Shown: positions 16,940-23,623 of the stretch, piece after piece
How positions within the stretch are numbered: position 1 is the stretch's first letter
Layout: every line of letters begins with the position of its first letter
Translations under genes and position numbers: made by a program
Assembly (NCBI GenBank): GCA_902790215.1
Contig: CADAQX010000008.1
Coordinates: forward strand, 1-64,000
Length of the DNA stretch: 64,000 nucleotides
Reading direction: 5' to 3'
From: an uncultured Bacteroidota bacterium
GTDB lineage: Bacteria > Bacteroidota > Bacteroidia > Bacteroidales > P3
The notes under the pieces: generated by a model
Told to the model about the DNA's origin: nothing
The model's database searches: none
The model's input: only the letters and a program-made list of their open reading frames with translations

Positions 16940-16967
16940 GTTGCGGGCAGTCTCCGCTGCCCGCAAC
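16940..16967 (+). terminator. 11-bp stem hairpin after variable lipoprotein 3
   Basis: Arms GTTGCGGGCAG (16940-16950) and CTGCCCGCAAC (16957-16967) pair perfectly around the loop TCTCCG, followed by AAATAAAAAAAG. It could be a terminator. It also resembles the GC-rich hairpin that lies just beyond the variable region of some DGRs (described for the Bordetella phage BPP-1 system). The trailing A-run rather than T-run is not ideal for intrinsic termination on this strand. Confidence 0.65.
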
Positions 16968-17009
16968 AAATAAAAAAAGAGCACTTGTAGTATAACAATT
17001 TCTAAAATT

Positions 17010-17747
17010 ATGAAGAAAAGAAATGCGATTATGTTGGTCTCCATTCTGTTCTTCTTTACGATCATTGTAACAAGTTGTCAAAAGGAGGTTGAGCAGATAG
17101 AGGGAGCATTGCCCGGTTTGTTCTCAGTAAGTGACAATCAAAAGGTACGCTTCTCGCAGGGCAATCTGCAGTATCAAGTCAGCACTAATACTTGGCGTTT
17201 TGCTGAAAAACAGTATTTGTATGGCGACTTGTTTGGTTGGGGAACGGGAAACAATCCCAGCCTGTCATCAACAAACGACCTTGATTATGCCACCTTTACC
17301 GATTGGGGCAATAACCCCATCGTCAATGGAGGCAATGCTCCCAACATGTGGCGAACATTAACTCAGGCAGAGTGGGTTTATCTCCTCAATCGCCCAGGCA
17401 AATCTGGTATGGGTATTGTAGGTGGATATACTGGATGGATTATCTTACCCGACAATTGGCTACAGCCATCCGGGTGTCCTGATTTCGTGCCGGGAAATCA
17501 AGAGTACAATGAATATTCCCTTTCAGAGTGGATGGTGATGGAGTTGGCGGGTGCGGTATTCCTCCCTGAAGCGAAATACAATGCTGAACCTCATACCGCT
17601 ATGAGAGGGCCCTATGGAGAATACTGGGCGTCCACCCCCGACGGTGAGTACAAAGCCTATCGTCTATATCTATATGGCTACAATGTGCCGGTTACGTGGG
17701 CCAGTTGTGTTCGCCACAATAAATGTTCTGTACGACTTGTTCACTAA
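17010..17747 (+). CDS. Divergent paralogue of the variable lipoproteins
   Basis: A 245-residue lipoprotein with signal MKKRNAIMLVSILFFF and lipobox VTSCQ. The body aligns with copies 1-3 (LPGLFSVS, FSQGNLQYQ, LFGWGTGNNP, GGNAPNMWRTLTQAEW) and the C-terminus keeps EYWASTP and ends SVRLVH. Unlike copies 1-3, the DNA differs throughout, third positions included, and the terminal codons do not show the NNC pattern. It is therefore an older family member and probably not a current diversification target. It lacks the Pro-rich spacer units. No promoter box of the TAnnTTTG type was found before it. Confidence 0.8.
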   Translation: MKKRNAIMLVSILFFFTIIVTSCQKEVEQIEGALPGLFSVSDNQKVRFSQGNLQYQVSTNTWRFAEKQYLYGDLFGWGTGNNPSLSSTNDLDYATFTDWGNNPIVNGGNAPNMWRTLTQAEWVYLLNRPGKSGMGIVGGYTGWIILPDNWLQPSGCPDFVPGNQEYNEYSLSEWMVMELAGAVFLPEAKYNAEPHTAMRGPYGEYWASTPDGEYKAYRLYLYGYNVPVTWASCVRHNKCSVRLVH

Positions 17748-17782
17748 TGCGACATGGTTTGATTCAGTTTCCGAGTACAGTG

Positions 17783-17833
17783 GGAGTTGGCACCGCTATT
17801 GCTGCATGGCGAAGTAGGTGAGGATGGTTTTGG
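17783..17833 (-). other. Copied scrap of the uvrC 3' end (copy 1)
   Basis: On the minus strand it reads SKTILTYFAMQQ and a stop, against AKAILAYFATQQ and a stop at the true UvrC end (20054). Similarity extends a few bases past the stop (GAGTTGGCAC against GAATTGGCAC). It sits just beyond the 3' end of the decayed ATPase cassette at 17836-18594. Confidence 0.8.
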
Positions 17834-17835
17834 AC

Positions 17836-18594
17836 TCATTGTATGCATACCCCACATGCATACATAGGCACGTTCTTCATCCAACCTTGATCAACGTATG
17901 GTCTCATTGAGAACCGCAGACCTTTTAGGTTGTCGTGTTCCTGAATAAAAGTCCGGAGTGATTTACTCTTCACATTCTCTTCAGCCTTGACTTCTGTAGG
18001 AATTATACGATTAGCTGTTTGTAGTAAGAAATCGATTTCGAGTTGTGAATTATCTTTGCTGAAATAATATACATTGGCACTCTCGGCAGCAATAATTTGT
18101 TCCAGAACGTAATTTTCCGAGAATGCACCTTTGAACTCGGAGAACGCGGCGTCACCTATAAGAATGTCTTGTGGCGTTGTCCCTGTCATGGCAGCAAGAA
18201 GGCCTACGTCAATCAGATAAATCTTGAAAGCAGAACTGTCGGCATAGAACTTGAGTGGTATTTGTGGCGTTTTACAGCGCTCAACACGATACACCAACCC
18301 AGCATCGATAAGCCATTGCAGAGCTAGTTCGAATTCGTTTGCACGAGCACCTTTTTTCATCATTCCGAAGATGAACTTCTTGTTTTCTTTTGCCAATTTT
18401 GAAGTCTCGGAATAACGAGTTGGCAAATGGATTGTTGTGGCAGTTGACATACACCATGTTGTCAAACTCTTGCTTGCCCATTTGATTAAGAATATAAGTT
18501 TTGCCGACCTGTCTTGCTCCGAGTAGCACAAGAGGTTTGCGGTATGGGCTGTTTTACCACTCTATTAGTTGGTTGTATATCAGTCTTTTCATTT
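17836..18594 (-). pseudogene. Decayed AAA/DUF4143 ATPase
   Basis: The ancestral protein is an AAA-fold P-loop ATPase with a C-terminal DUF4143 nuclease-like region, a family abundant in Bacteroidales with no settled function. From ATG at 18594 the frame reads MKRLIYNQLIEW, then a TAA stop where a Lys is expected, then the P-loop LLGARQVGKTYI. After NSLFRDF the frame shifts and about 150 residues of the ATPase core, including Walker B, are missing. The C-terminal part then runs ETSKLAKENKKF to the end near 17836, with the DUF4143 features YLIDVGLLAA and EIDFLL. A nonsense change plus a deletion make it a pseudogene. Confidence 0.85.
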
Positions 18595-18619
18595 TAAAAT
18601 AAGGGCTTGAAATAATTTA

Positions 18620-18627
18620 CAAATATA
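18620..18627 (-). promoter_or_regulatory. -7 element of the decayed ATPase gene
   Basis: TATATTTG on the minus strand, 26 bases before the ATG at 18594. The periodic repeats at 18627-18740 lie immediately upstream. Confidence 0.7.
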
Positions 18628-18740
18628 CATTTTTTTGAGTGAATATTTGAAAATATTACATTTTATGACTGAATAAATGCATGGGAGCGCACTTTTATGA
18701 GCGAATAATTGTAGAATAATACATTTTTATGAGGGAATGG
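18627..18740 (-). promoter_or_regulatory. Four phased direct repeats upstream of the ATPase promoter
   Basis: Copies of ACATTTTTATGAGNGAATA start at 18627, 18658, 18690 and 18721, a spacing of 31, 32 and 31 bp or about three helical turns. They begin next to the -7 box and cover the -33 region and beyond. This is the layout of an operator array for a repressor or activator; which protein binds is unknown. Confidence 0.7.
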
Positions 18741-18751
18741 TGCGCTCAATC

Positions 18752-18773
18752 CTGCTGCGTGGCGAAGTAGGCG
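18752..18773 (-). other. Copied scrap of the uvrC 3' end (copy 2)
   Basis: CTGCTGCGTGGCGAAGTAGG is identical to the DNA for the last residues of UvrC (AYFATQQ on the minus strand), with looser similarity on both sides. It lies just beyond the 3' end of the intact ATPase gene at 18791. Confidence 0.75.
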
Positions 18774-18790
18774 GTGTGGTTGGTTTAAAA

Positions 18791-19927
18791 TCATCTCTCT
18801 GATGGGGGAAGCACGAATCGTTCAATATTGTCGGGTGTGATGACATTGAACTCCGCATCAGGATAGGCAGCGGTGAAGTTCTTGGGGACTGTCACTTGTT
18901 TCTTGTGGTTGTATTTAAATTCGTATGCGTGTAACTTTCCATCGGACTCCTCAAGGTAGTCGATTTCCTTTTGCTCCTGTGTGCGCCAGAAATATGTGTT
19001 GCACCAATGTCCATAGTACTCGTTGTACTTCATACGTTCTGCTACAATAAAGTTCTCCCACAAGGCTCCTGTGTCCATGCGGTTTTCTACTTGGGAAAAA
19101 CCTGAAATCAGAGCATTGCGCACACCATTGTCATAGAAGTATATCTTCTTGCTATGTTTTAACTCGCTGCGCATGTTGCGGCTGTACGATGGCAGGCGAA
19201 AGATAATATATGCTTTTTCCAGCACATTGATGTATGTCTCTACAGTTTTTGCATCAATGCCTACAGTGCCAGCCAGTTCGGAATAGGATATTTGAGAGCC
19301 GACTTGATAGGCCAGTGCTTTTAGCAGAAGCACCAGTTTGTCGGACTTCTTTACATTGTCGAGGGCGAAGAGGTCTCGATATAGGTAGCTGTCCGTTAAT
19401 TGTCGAAGCACCTCAATCTCATTGCCAGCAGATGTGACAACTTCAGGGTAATAACCGTAGACCATTCGATGAGGGATAAGAGTGAGTTCGTTCAGTAAGC
19501 CGTGATGTTTAGCCATCTCAGCAAAAGAGAGAGGGAACATGCGATATTCCCATTTGCGGCCTGTTAATGGTTCGTTCAAACGGTTGGCAAGTTCGAATGA
19601 AGAGCTGCCTGTGGCTACCAGTTGAACGTCCTTGATTTGGTCAGTAACTAGTTTCATACGCAGACCAATGTCTTTGATGCGCTGTGCTTCGTCAATAATC
19701 AAAAGCCGCTTGCCACCGAGTATTTGTTGTAGTCGGGCGGCTGACATATTCTCCATCAATGTTTGTGTGGCTATATCGTCGCCATTAAGCCAGATGGTGT
19801 CGTCATTTTTTGGAAATAGTTGTTCCAATAATGAGGTTTTGCCTGTTTGGCGGCTTCCCATCAGTATTATTGCTTTACCCGTAAAAAGGTGTTTCTCAAT
19901 GGTTTCTTTTAGTATGCGATCTATCAT
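18791..19927 (-). CDS. AAA family ATPase with DUF4143 domain
   Basis: A 378-residue protein of the ATP-binding AAA/DUF4143 family. Walker A is MGSRQTGKTS near residue 24 and Walker B LLIIDEAQR near residue 77, with a sensor-like ATGSSSFEL near residue 106. The C-terminal half has a winged-helix-like segment (ISYSELAGTVGIDAKTVETY) and the DUF4143 part with YFYDNGVRNALI and EIDYLEE...YEFKYN, a nuclease-like arrangement. Family roles are unproven; links to toxin-antitoxin or defence functions have been suggested. It has its own promoter at 19948 and a palindromic upstream region. It lies between the uvrC 3' end and a scrap of it, as though inserted there. Confidence 0.88.
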   Translation of the reverse strand: MIDRILKETIEKHLFTGKAIILMGSRQTGKTSLLEQLFPKNDDTIWLNGDDIATQTLMENMSAARLQQILGGKRLLIIDEAQRIKDIGLRMKLVTDQIKDVQLVATGSSSFELANRLNEPLTGRKWEYRMFPLSFAEMAKHHGLLNELTLIPHRMVYGYYPEVVTSAGNEIEVLRQLTDSYLYRDLFALDNVKKSDKLVLLLKALAYQVGSQISYSELAGTVGIDAKTVETYINVLEKAYIIFRLPSYSRNMRSELKHSKKIYFYDNGVRNALISGFSQVENRMDTGALWENFIVAERMKYNEYYGHWCNTYFWRTQEQKEIDYLEESDGKLHAYEFKYNHKKQVTVPKNFTAAYPDAEFNVITPDNIERFVLPPSER

Positions 19928-19947
19928 GGTGGTAAGATTATGTTATG

Positions 19948-19955
19948 CAAAGATA
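19948..19955 (-). promoter_or_regulatory. -7 element of the intact ATPase gene
   Basis: TATCTTTG on the minus strand, 20 bases before the ATG at 19927. The inverted repeat at 19969-20026 starts about 14 bases further upstream, over the -33 region. Confidence 0.75.
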
Positions 19956-19968
19956 CAACTTTTTTTTG

Positions 19969-20026
19969 AATTCAAGGAATGGATTCCTAAAATTCTGCCA
20001 AATTTCGGGAATGTATTCCTTGAATT
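19969..20026. promoter_or_regulatory. 19-bp inverted repeat at the ATPase promoter
   Basis: AATTCAAGGAATGGATTCC (19969-19987) faces GGAATGTATTCCTTGAATT (20008-20026) across 20 bp, with 17 of 19 positions complementary. Each half contains its own small dyad GGAAT-N2-ATTCC. It lies between the ATPase promoter and the uvrC stop. It may be an operator and may also act as a bidirectional stem at the uvrC 3' end. Confidence 0.7.
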
Positions 20027-20053
20027 TTGTAATTTTTCGGGAATTGGCACTTC

Positions 20054-21874
20054 TTATTGCTGCGTGGCGAAGTAGGCGAGGATGGCTTTGGCTTTGGCGG
20101 GGCCTACTACTTTGGCTAGGTCGGTTTCGGTTTGGAGGCGCACCTCTTTGACGCTGCCGAATTTCAGGAGCAGGTCGCGGGCGGTCTTGTCGCCGATGCC
20201 GGGTATGTCGGTGAGCTGGGTTCGGAAGGTGCCTTTAGAGCGTTTGTCCTTGTGGAAGGTGATGGCAAAGCGGTGTACCTCATTTTGAATGTTTTCCAGC
20301 ATGTGGAAGAGAGGGTCGGTTGGCTTGAGTCCTACCACTTGTGGCGGGAAGCCGTAGAGGAGTTCGGAGGTGTGGTGGCGGTCGTCTTTGGCAAGGCCTG
20401 CGATGGGGATTTCGAGGTGCAGCTGGTCTTGGATTACCTGTCGTGCCACTTCCATCTGTCCGGCACCGCCATCGACAATCAGCAGTTGGGGTAGGGGCTG
20501 TCCCTCTTCGGAGAGGCGTTTGTAACGTCTAAAGATGACCTCTGCCATGGAGGCATAGTCGTCGGGGCCTTCGACTGTCTTGATGTTGTATTTCCGGTAT
20601 TCTTTGCGGTTGGGTTTGCCATTGGTGAAGCGCACCATGGCGGCCACGGGATAGGCCCCCTGGATGTTGGAGTTGTCGAAGCACTCGATATTGACGGGAA
20701 GCATGGGCAGGTTCAGTGCTTTCTGTATGCGCTCCAGCAGGTGCTGGTGTCTGCGCTGAGGCTCGCCCTCGTCGGGATTGACCAAGGCGCGCTGGTGGCG
20801 GCACTGCAGCTGGTAGGCCTTGACATTGCGCATGGAGAGCTCAAGCAGTGAGAGCCGGTCGCCACGGGAGGGAATGGTCTGTTTCATGTATTCCTCGGGC
20901 AGATCGGGTACGGGGATGGGAAGCACCACTTCGCGGGCGGTGCTCTCGGTGCGCTCGTGCAGGGTGGGGATGACGGTAGAGAGAATCTCCTCGTCGGTCT
21001 CGTCCAGCTGTTTCTTCACCTCGTGTGAGAAACTGTAGATGATGCTGCCGTTTTTGATGCGCATCATGTTGACGTAAGCGTATTTGTCGTCGGACACAAT
21101 GCCAAAGACATCCACGTCTTTCACCGAGGTGTTGACGACGGTTGAACGACTTTGGTATTCCTCAAGGCGGCGGATGCGGCGTTTCATCATCTCCGCCTCT
21201 TCAAAACGCAGTTGGTCGGCCAGGGAGAGCATTTGGCGTTTCATCTCTTCCACGATGTCGGAGAAGTCGCCCTTGAGTATGTTGCGGATGTTGTTGATGT
21301 CGTCCATATACTCCTCGTGGCTCTGCAGGCCGGCGCAGGGGGCTTTGCAGAGGCCTATCTGGTGCTTGATGCAGGGTCGTTTCTGCATCTTGTTGCATTT
21401 GCGGTAGGAAAAGAGCTGGTCGATGATTTCCTGCAGTTCGCGCAGGATGCGTTGGTTTGGGTAGGGGCCGAAGTACTGCCCCTTGATATGGCGGTTGCGG
21501 GTGAAGAGCAGGCGGGGGTACTCCTCGTCGGTGATGCAGAGGTAGGGGTAGGATTTGTCGTCCTTGAGCATGCTGTTGTAGCGCGGCTGGTAGCGTTTGA
21601 TGAGGTTGTTTTCCAGCAGCAGGGCATCGACCTCTGTGGCCACCACAGTGACACGAATGTCGTAGATGTGGCGAACCAGCATGCGTATCTTGGCACTTTT
21701 GTCTTCGTAGTGTGAGAAATAGGAGCTGACGCGGCGCTGCAGGTTGCGTGCTTTGCCCACGTAGATGACGTTGCCCTCTTCGTCGAGATGCTGATAGACA
21801 CCAGGGTTTTCCGGGATGGTCTTCAGCCGGAGGGCTATGCGGTCGATGTTTTTATTGATTGAGGAGTCAATCAT
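20054..21874 (-). CDS. uvrC: Excinuclease ABC subunit C
   Basis: UvrC makes both incisions in nucleotide excision repair with UvrA and UvrB. All parts are present in 606 residues: the GIY-YIG nuclease (GVYQHLDEEGNVIYVGKA, residues about 22-40), a Cys cluster (CNKMQKRPCIKHQIGLC), the UvrB-binding UVR helix pair (RFEEAEMMKRRI), the RNase H-like half (IECFDNSNIQGAYPVA), and C-terminal helix-hairpin-helix motifs (DIPGIGDKTARDLLL, KVVGPAKAKAI). The gene is intact. Its last dozen codons have been copied twice downstream (17783 and 18752), each time beyond an ATPase cassette. Confidence 0.97.
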   Translation of the reverse strand: MIDSSINKNIDRIALRLKTIPENPGVYQHLDEEGNVIYVGKARNLQRRVSSYFSHYEDKSAKIRMLVRHIYDIRVTVVATEVDALLLENNLIKRYQPRYNSMLKDDKSYPYLCITDEEYPRLLFTRNRHIKGQYFGPYPNQRILRELQEIIDQLFSYRKCNKMQKRPCIKHQIGLCKAPCAGLQSHEEYMDDINNIRNILKGDFSDIVEEMKRQMLSLADQLRFEEAEMMKRRIRRLEEYQSRSTVVNTSVKDVDVFGIVSDDKYAYVNMMRIKNGSIIYSFSHEVKKQLDETDEEILSTVIPTLHERTESTAREVVLPIPVPDLPEEYMKQTIPSRGDRLSLLELSMRNVKAYQLQCRHQRALVNPDEGEPQRRHQHLLERIQKALNLPMLPVNIECFDNSNIQGAYPVAAMVRFTNGKPNRKEYRKYNIKTVEGPDDYASMAEVIFRRYKRLSEEGQPLPQLLIVDGGAGQMEVARQVIQDQLHLEIPIAGLAKDDRHHTSELLYGFPPQVVGLKPTDPLFHMLENIQNEVHRFAITFHKDKRSKGTFRTQLTDIPGIGDKTARDLLLKFGSVKEVRLQTETDLAKVVGPAKAKAILAYFATQQ

Positions 21875-21893
21875 TTGAATTCGTTAATTTAAT

Positions 21894-21953
21894 GTTGATA
21901 TGTTGATACGTTGATATGATACGAGCCGTATAAATTTATCAACTTATCAACGG
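21894..21953 (+). repeat. GTTGATAT hairpin element, copy 1
   Basis: Three GTTGATAT-type octamers are followed by a core ACGAGCCGTATAAA and then TTATCAACTTATCAACGG, the reverse complement of the octamers. Related copies lie at 44831, 55628 and 59919. It fills the gap between gldH and uvrC together with CATTAACACATTAACAC repeats up to about 22020. Confidence 0.8.
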
Positions 21954-22055
21954 ATAACATTAACACATTAACACATTCCCGCATTAACACATTCCTCCAT
22001 TCCCGCATTCACACATTCCAATCGTAGCTCTTAATTCTTCTCTCTTACATCTACA

Positions 22056-22550
22056 TCACTCAGGGTATTCCAGCTTGACCTTTACGATGGAGAATTTGAG
22101 GCTCTTGATGCCTTGGATTTCGTAGCGGTGGGTGCGCTGGCTTAGGTTGAGGGAGTGTGTACCCGTTGTGTTGAAGAAATAGAACTGCCGAACAGTCTGT
22201 GTGACGGTAAGCAGGCCGTTGTCGTCGAAAGAGCCCAGCCAGTTTCCTTCGTGGTTGCGGAACAGGATGGTGCTGAAGAGTGTGCGCTTTTCGTGGTCGG
22301 GGCTTTCCATCTCCATCATGATGGGGAGAGATGTCTCGCGATAACGGGCGGTGTCGATGGTGAGGGTGACGCTGAAGTTATAGCAGTCGTCGGTGTATGT
22401 CGCCTGGATGTCGAAGTGCTCGGGGGTAAAACGCATCCATGTGTCGTTGGTGAAGGTGCGGGTTTCGTCAAGCAGTGTCTTGTTGCCACAGGAGCACAGC
22501 AGCACGGATGCAACAAGGGCTATGAGGGTTAAATGGCGGGTGTATTTCAT
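22056..22550 (-). CDS. gldH: Gliding motility lipoprotein GldH
   Basis: A 164-residue lipoprotein with signal MKYTRHLTLIALVASVLL and lipobox LLCSC. The body has the GldH pattern FTNDTWMRFTPEHFDIQ followed by an immunoglobulin-like beta-sandwich (YNFSVTLTIDTARYRET, NWLGSFDDNGLLTV). GldH is needed for gliding in Flavobacterium and is widespread in Bacteroidales that do not glide but use type IX secretion, so a link to T9SS or envelope assembly is possible. It follows asd by 13 bases and is probably cotranscribed with it. Confidence 0.85.
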   Translation of the reverse strand: MKYTRHLTLIALVASVLLCSCGNKTLLDETRTFTNDTWMRFTPEHFDIQATYTDDCYNFSVTLTIDTARYRETSLPIMMEMESPDHEKRTLFSTILFRNHEGNWLGSFDDNGLLTVTQTVRQFYFFNTTGTHSLNLSQRTHRYEIQGIKSLKFSIVKVKLEYPE

Positions 22551-22563
22551 GAGGGTATATTGA

Positions 22564-23601
22564 TTACTTTGTCAGTTGCTGTAGTATTTGTATTGCGTTG
22601 GTTGCGGCGCCTTTGCGCAGATTGTCGGACACTACCCAGAGGTTGAGGGAACGGGGCTGCGAGGGGTCGCGGCGCACACGTCCCACAAAGACCTCGTCAC
22701 GGTTGTGTGCCATGACAGGGGTGGGGTAGAGGTTGGCTGTGGGGTCGTCGCAAAGTATTACACCGGGCGTGTCGGCAAGTAATTGCAGCGCCTCGTCGAT
22801 GTCGTAGTCGTCGTGGAATTCCACATTCACCGACTCGCTGTGTCCGCCCACCACGGGCACGCGCGCCACGGTGGCACTGACCATGATGTCTGGGTCGCCC
22901 AATATCTTGCGGGTCTCGTTCACCAGTTTTTCCTCCTCTGTGGTATAGCCGTCGGGCAGGAAATCACCCCCGTGGGGGAAGAGGTTGCGGAAAATCTGGT
23001 TGGGGTAGGCAGGCTGATACTGGTCGCCGAGTTCCTGCTCCATGCTTTGGCGCAGCTGAGAGCTGGGCACTTGATGACGGAAGAAATAATCCTCCTCGGC
23101 CTCCAACTGGCGCACAGCCTTGATGCCGGTGCCGGTGATGCTTTGGTAGGTGGACACTACCAAGCGGCGAATACGGTAACGCCAATGCAAGCGCGACAAG
23201 GCCAATACCAGTTGTATTGTCGAGCAGTTGGGGTTGGCGATGATGCGGGTGGAGGGTGTGACGGTTTCGATGTTGATTTCGGGCACCACCAGCGGCACGT
23301 CGTCGTGCATGCGCCAGCAGGAGGAGTTGTCGATGACGGTGCATCCCACGGCGGCAAACTGGGGGGCATACTGGCGGGAGGTGGAGGCTCCGGCCGAGAA
23401 TACTGCATATTGCGGATGCTGTGCGATGGCGTCTTCCACACTCAACACCGTCAACTTGCGGCCGGCAAAATCAATTTTCTTTCCCACCGACTTGGGTGAG
23501 GCGGCGGCCAATATCTCGCATTCGGCAAATCCGCGTTCCTGCAGCACCTGCAGCATCACGCCGCCGACAAGCCCTGTGGCTCCAACAACAGCTATTTTCA
23601 T
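22564..23601 (-). CDS. asd: Aspartate-semialdehyde dehydrogenase
   Basis: Reduces aspartyl phosphate to aspartate semialdehyde, the branch point to lysine, diaminopimelate, methionine and threonine. 345 residues. The NADPH-binding motif AVVGATGLVGG is at the N-terminus and the catalytic Cys lies in IIANPNCSTIQL (about residue 126). The dimerisation part includes the conserved GGHSESVNVEF. It links in pathway terms to dapF at 59098. It lies 22 bases after the type-B T9SS gene and 13 before gldH in one minus-strand run. Confidence 0.96.
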   Translation of the reverse strand: MKIAVVGATGLVGGVMLQVLQERGFAECEILAAASPKSVGKKIDFAGRKLTVLSVEDAIAQHPQYAVFSAGASTSRQYAPQFAAVGCTVIDNSSCWRMHDDVPLVVPEINIETVTPSTRIIANPNCSTIQLVLALSRLHWRYRIRRLVVSTYQSITGTGIKAVRQLEAEEDYFFRHQVPSSQLRQSMEQELGDQYQPAYPNQIFRNLFPHGGDFLPDGYTTEEEKLVNETRKILGDPDIMVSATVARVPVVGGHSESVNVEFHDDYDIDEALQLLADTPGVILCDDPTANLYPTPVMAHNRDEVFVGRVRRDPSQPRSLNLWVVSDNLRKGAATNAIQILQQLTK

Positions 23602-23623
23602 TGTGTTCTGTTTATCAGTGTAA

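Noticed and set aside
17010-17747. Fourth DGR variable region
   Set aside because: The C-terminus has the right fold motif, but DNA differences from copies 1-3 are spread over all codon positions and over the whole gene, so there is no sign of targeted editing.
18627-18740. A short CRISPR array
   Set aside because: The repeats are ~19 bp with 12-bp AT-rich gaps, degenerate, and next to a promoter. No cas gene is present and the spacing is too short.
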